From: Actinomycetes bacterium
GTDB lineage: Bacteria > Actinomycetota > Acidimicrobiia > Acidimicrobiales > UBA8190
DNA length: 38,574 nucleotides
Reading direction: 5' to 3'
Assembly: GCA_021848085.1 (NCBI GenBank)
Contig: JAJZNB010000214.1
Coordinates: 1-38,574, forward strand
Under the pieces are notes generated by a model. It was not told the DNA's origin and did not search any database. It worked only from the letters and a program-made list of their open reading frames with translations. The position numbers and the translations under genes are program-made. This document shows positions 37,707 through 38,574 of the stretch, piece by piece. Positions within the stretch are counted from its first letter, which is position 1. Each line of letters begins with the position of its first letter.

Positions 37707-37712
37707 TAGGCT
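37707..37712 (+). promoter_or_regulatory. -10 element (TAGGCT) for the VIT-family gene
   Basis: TAGGCT ends 7 nt before ATG 37720, with no Shine-Dalgarno. It faces the minus-strand promoter about 50 bp away. Confidence 0.5.
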
Positions 37713-37719
37713 GCGGCCG

Positions 37720-38460
37720 ATGCCAGCCACGGACGGATCGGGCGCCGGTGCCGAGCTGCACCCCCACGAACACCACCACCGTCAGGTCAGCTCGGGCGGG
37801 GCCCGGGCCGCCGTGTTCGGCATCAGCGACGGGCTGGTCACCAACGTGTCGCTCATCCTGGGCATGGCTGGAGCCCATCCCGGGGCCCACGTGGTGCGGC
37901 TGGCCGGGCTGGCCGGGCTGGTGGCCGGGGCGTTCTCCATGGCTACCGGCGAGTACGTGTCGATGCGGGCCCAGACCGAGCTGTTCGAGCGGGAGCTGGC
38001 CCGCGAGCGCCTGTCTCTGCACCAGGCGCCCGAAGGCGAGCGGCGGGAGCTGGCCGCCCTCTACACCAGCCGGGGAGTGGCCCCCGAGCTGGCCGACCAG
38101 CTGGCCGAGGAGATGATGCGGACCCCGGAGCTGGCGCTTCAGACCCATGCCCGCGAGGAGCTGGGCTTCGATCCCGAGTCGCTGGGATCCCCGCTGGTGG
38201 CGGCGGTGTCGTCGTTCGTGATGTTCGCCGTCGGGGCGCTGCTGCCGTTGATCCCGTGGCTGGTGAGCCGGGGCAACGGCGCCCTGGTCGCGTCGGTGGC
38301 GGTGGGAGCGGTGTGCTCGCTGGCGGTCGGAGCCGCCCTGTCGCTGTTCACCGAGCGTCCCCTGGTCCGCTCGGCCCTGCGCCAGCTGGTGCTGTCGGGT
38401 GTGGCCGCGGCGGTCACCTTCGGCATCGGCCGGGCTGTCGGCGTTTCAGGCTTGGGCTGA
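37720..38460 (+). CDS. VIT1/CCC1 family iron/manganese transporter
   Basis: This 246-residue membrane protein of the vacuolar-iron-transporter family moves Fe2+ or Mn2+ out of the cytoplasm. A histidine-rich N-terminus (HPHEHHHRQ) precedes helix 1, AAVFGISDGLVTNVSLILGMAG. Next come LAGLVAGAFSMATGEYVSMRAQTELFERELARE, the metal-binding cytoplasmic loop ELAALYTSRGVAPELADQLAEEMM, and HAREELGFDPESLGSPLVAAVSSFVMFAVGALLPLIPWLV. Two more helices complete the fold. The FxxSDGLVTN and GEYVSMRAQ signatures are diagnostic. ATG 37720 is supported by the adjacent -10 box. Iron handling suits an Fe-S-rich sulfur oxidiser, but no operon link exists. Confidence 0.92.
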   Translation: MPATDGSGAGAELHPHEHHHRQVSSGGARAAVFGISDGLVTNVSLILGMAGAHPGAHVVRLAGLAGLVAGAFSMATGEYVSMRAQTELFERELARERLSLHQAPEGERRELAALYTSRGVAPELADQLAEEMMRTPELALQTHAREELGFDPESLGSPLVAAVSSFVMFAVGALLPLIPWLVSRGNGALVASVAVGAVCSLAVGAALSLFTERPLVRSALRQLVLSGVAAAVTFGIGRAVGVSGLG

Positions 38461-38466
38461 GCGGGT

Positions 38467-38574
38467 TCAGTCGTCGGCCCGATCGACCCGGCCCTCGTCG
38501 GCCCGATCGACCCGGCCCTCGTAGGCCCGATCGACCCGGCCCTCGTAGGCCCGATCGACCCGGCCCTCGTAGGC
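38467..38574 (-). CDS. C-terminal end of a minus-strand gene with AYEGRVDR repeats
   Basis: The last 108 nt read on the minus strand as 35 codons and a TGA (38469-38467) with no interruption, giving repeated AYEGRVDR octapeptides and ending in ADEGRVDRADD. It is convergent with the VIT gene, whose stop is 6 nt away. The repeat follows the pattern of other in-frame gene-end repeats in the window, which supports a real gene starting beyond the right edge. The main domain is not visible. Confidence 0.5.
   Translation of the reverse strand, partial: AYEGRVDRAYEGRVDRAYEGRVDRADEGRVDRADD
38478..38574. repeat. 24-nt tandem repeat, four copies at the right edge
   Basis: Four 24-nt units (core CGATCGACCCGGCCCTCG) run to the end of the window with only one variable base (C or A). 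The array probably continues outside the window. Confidence 0.9.

Noticed and set aside
38478-38574. Possible CRISPR array at the right edge
   Set aside because: Repeats are direct and contiguous with no unique spacers, and they encode an octapeptide on the minus strand.
1-38574. tRNA, rRNA, insertion sequences or prophage genes
   Set aside because: No cloverleaf sequences, rRNA-like stretches, transposase motifs, terminal inverted repeats or integrase were seen by eye; a covariance-model scan would be needed to exclude small RNAs.

Overview
This window is about 38.6 kb of very GC-rich, densely packed DNA. It probably comes from an actinobacterium, most likely of the class Acidimicrobiia. 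The evidence is the block DUF948 - DUF6167 - ruvX - mltG - aroE, a 460-residue RodA with the long mycobacterial-type N-terminus, a polyprenol-phosphate mannose synthase, the menaquinone genes menF and menG/ubiE, and a truncated [15 protein letters not shown] repeat protein of a kind common in Acidimicrobiia. The taxonomic call is inference. No rRNA, tRNA, CRISPR, transposase or phage gene was seen.

Layout. (1) 1-10.3 kb is housekeeping: end of a repeat protein, two small membrane-associated proteins, ruvX, mltG, aroE, a SEDS glycosyltransferase (rodA), a DUF151 nuclease-like protein, a second divergent SEDS gene, ppk1, and a flippase-like UPF0104 membrane protein. (2) 10.3-15.8 kb holds an AI-2E-family permease, a polyprenol-phosphate mannosyltransferase, a two-component system and an alpha/beta hydrolase. 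(3) 15.8-33.6 kb is the centrepiece, a single-direction block controlled by a divergent ArsR regulator: tusA, dsrE, shdrC1, shdrB1, shdrA, hyp, a fused shdrC2-B2, lipoate ligase 1, lbpA1, lipS1, lipoate ligase 2, lipS2, etfB, etfA, a membrane b-heme/Fe-S Etf:quinone oxidoreductase-like protein, a small zinc-finger-like protein, lbpA2, lbpA3, a second dsrE and a pseudo-receiver/Rieske protein. (4) 33.7-36.6 kb, on the opposite strand, is merR - menG/ubiE - menF. (5) 36.7-38.6 kb holds a MaoC-like dehydratase, a small membrane protein, a VIT/CCC1 transporter and the end of a repeat-tailed gene.

How the genes fit together. The central block is a complete set for the cytoplasmic sulfur-oxidising heterodisulfide-reductase-like (sHdr) pathway. 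DsrE and TusA pass sulfane sulfur to the sHdr complex. Lipoate-binding proteins (LbpA) serve the complex, and their lipoyl group is made in place by two lipoate ligases plus the paired radical-SAM synthases LipS1 and LipS2. Unusually, the same operon carries EtfBA and a membrane HdrD/NarI-like protein. This suggests that electrons can leave through an electron-transfer flavoprotein to menaquinone, and menaquinone genes lie convergently next door. Several genes in or at the end of the operon have no obvious published role: the zinc protein, the Rieske protein and hyp.

Two genome-style features recur. Genes that begin transcription units usually carry a TAnnnT-like hexamer 6-9 nt before the start codon and no Shine-Dalgarno, which indicates leaderless mRNAs; genes inside operons instead overlap their neighbours or have GGAGG-type sites. 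Tandem repeats with units of 12, 15, 18, 24 or 27 nt (all multiples of three) sit at the ends or linkers of at least eight genes and look like small in-frame expansions.
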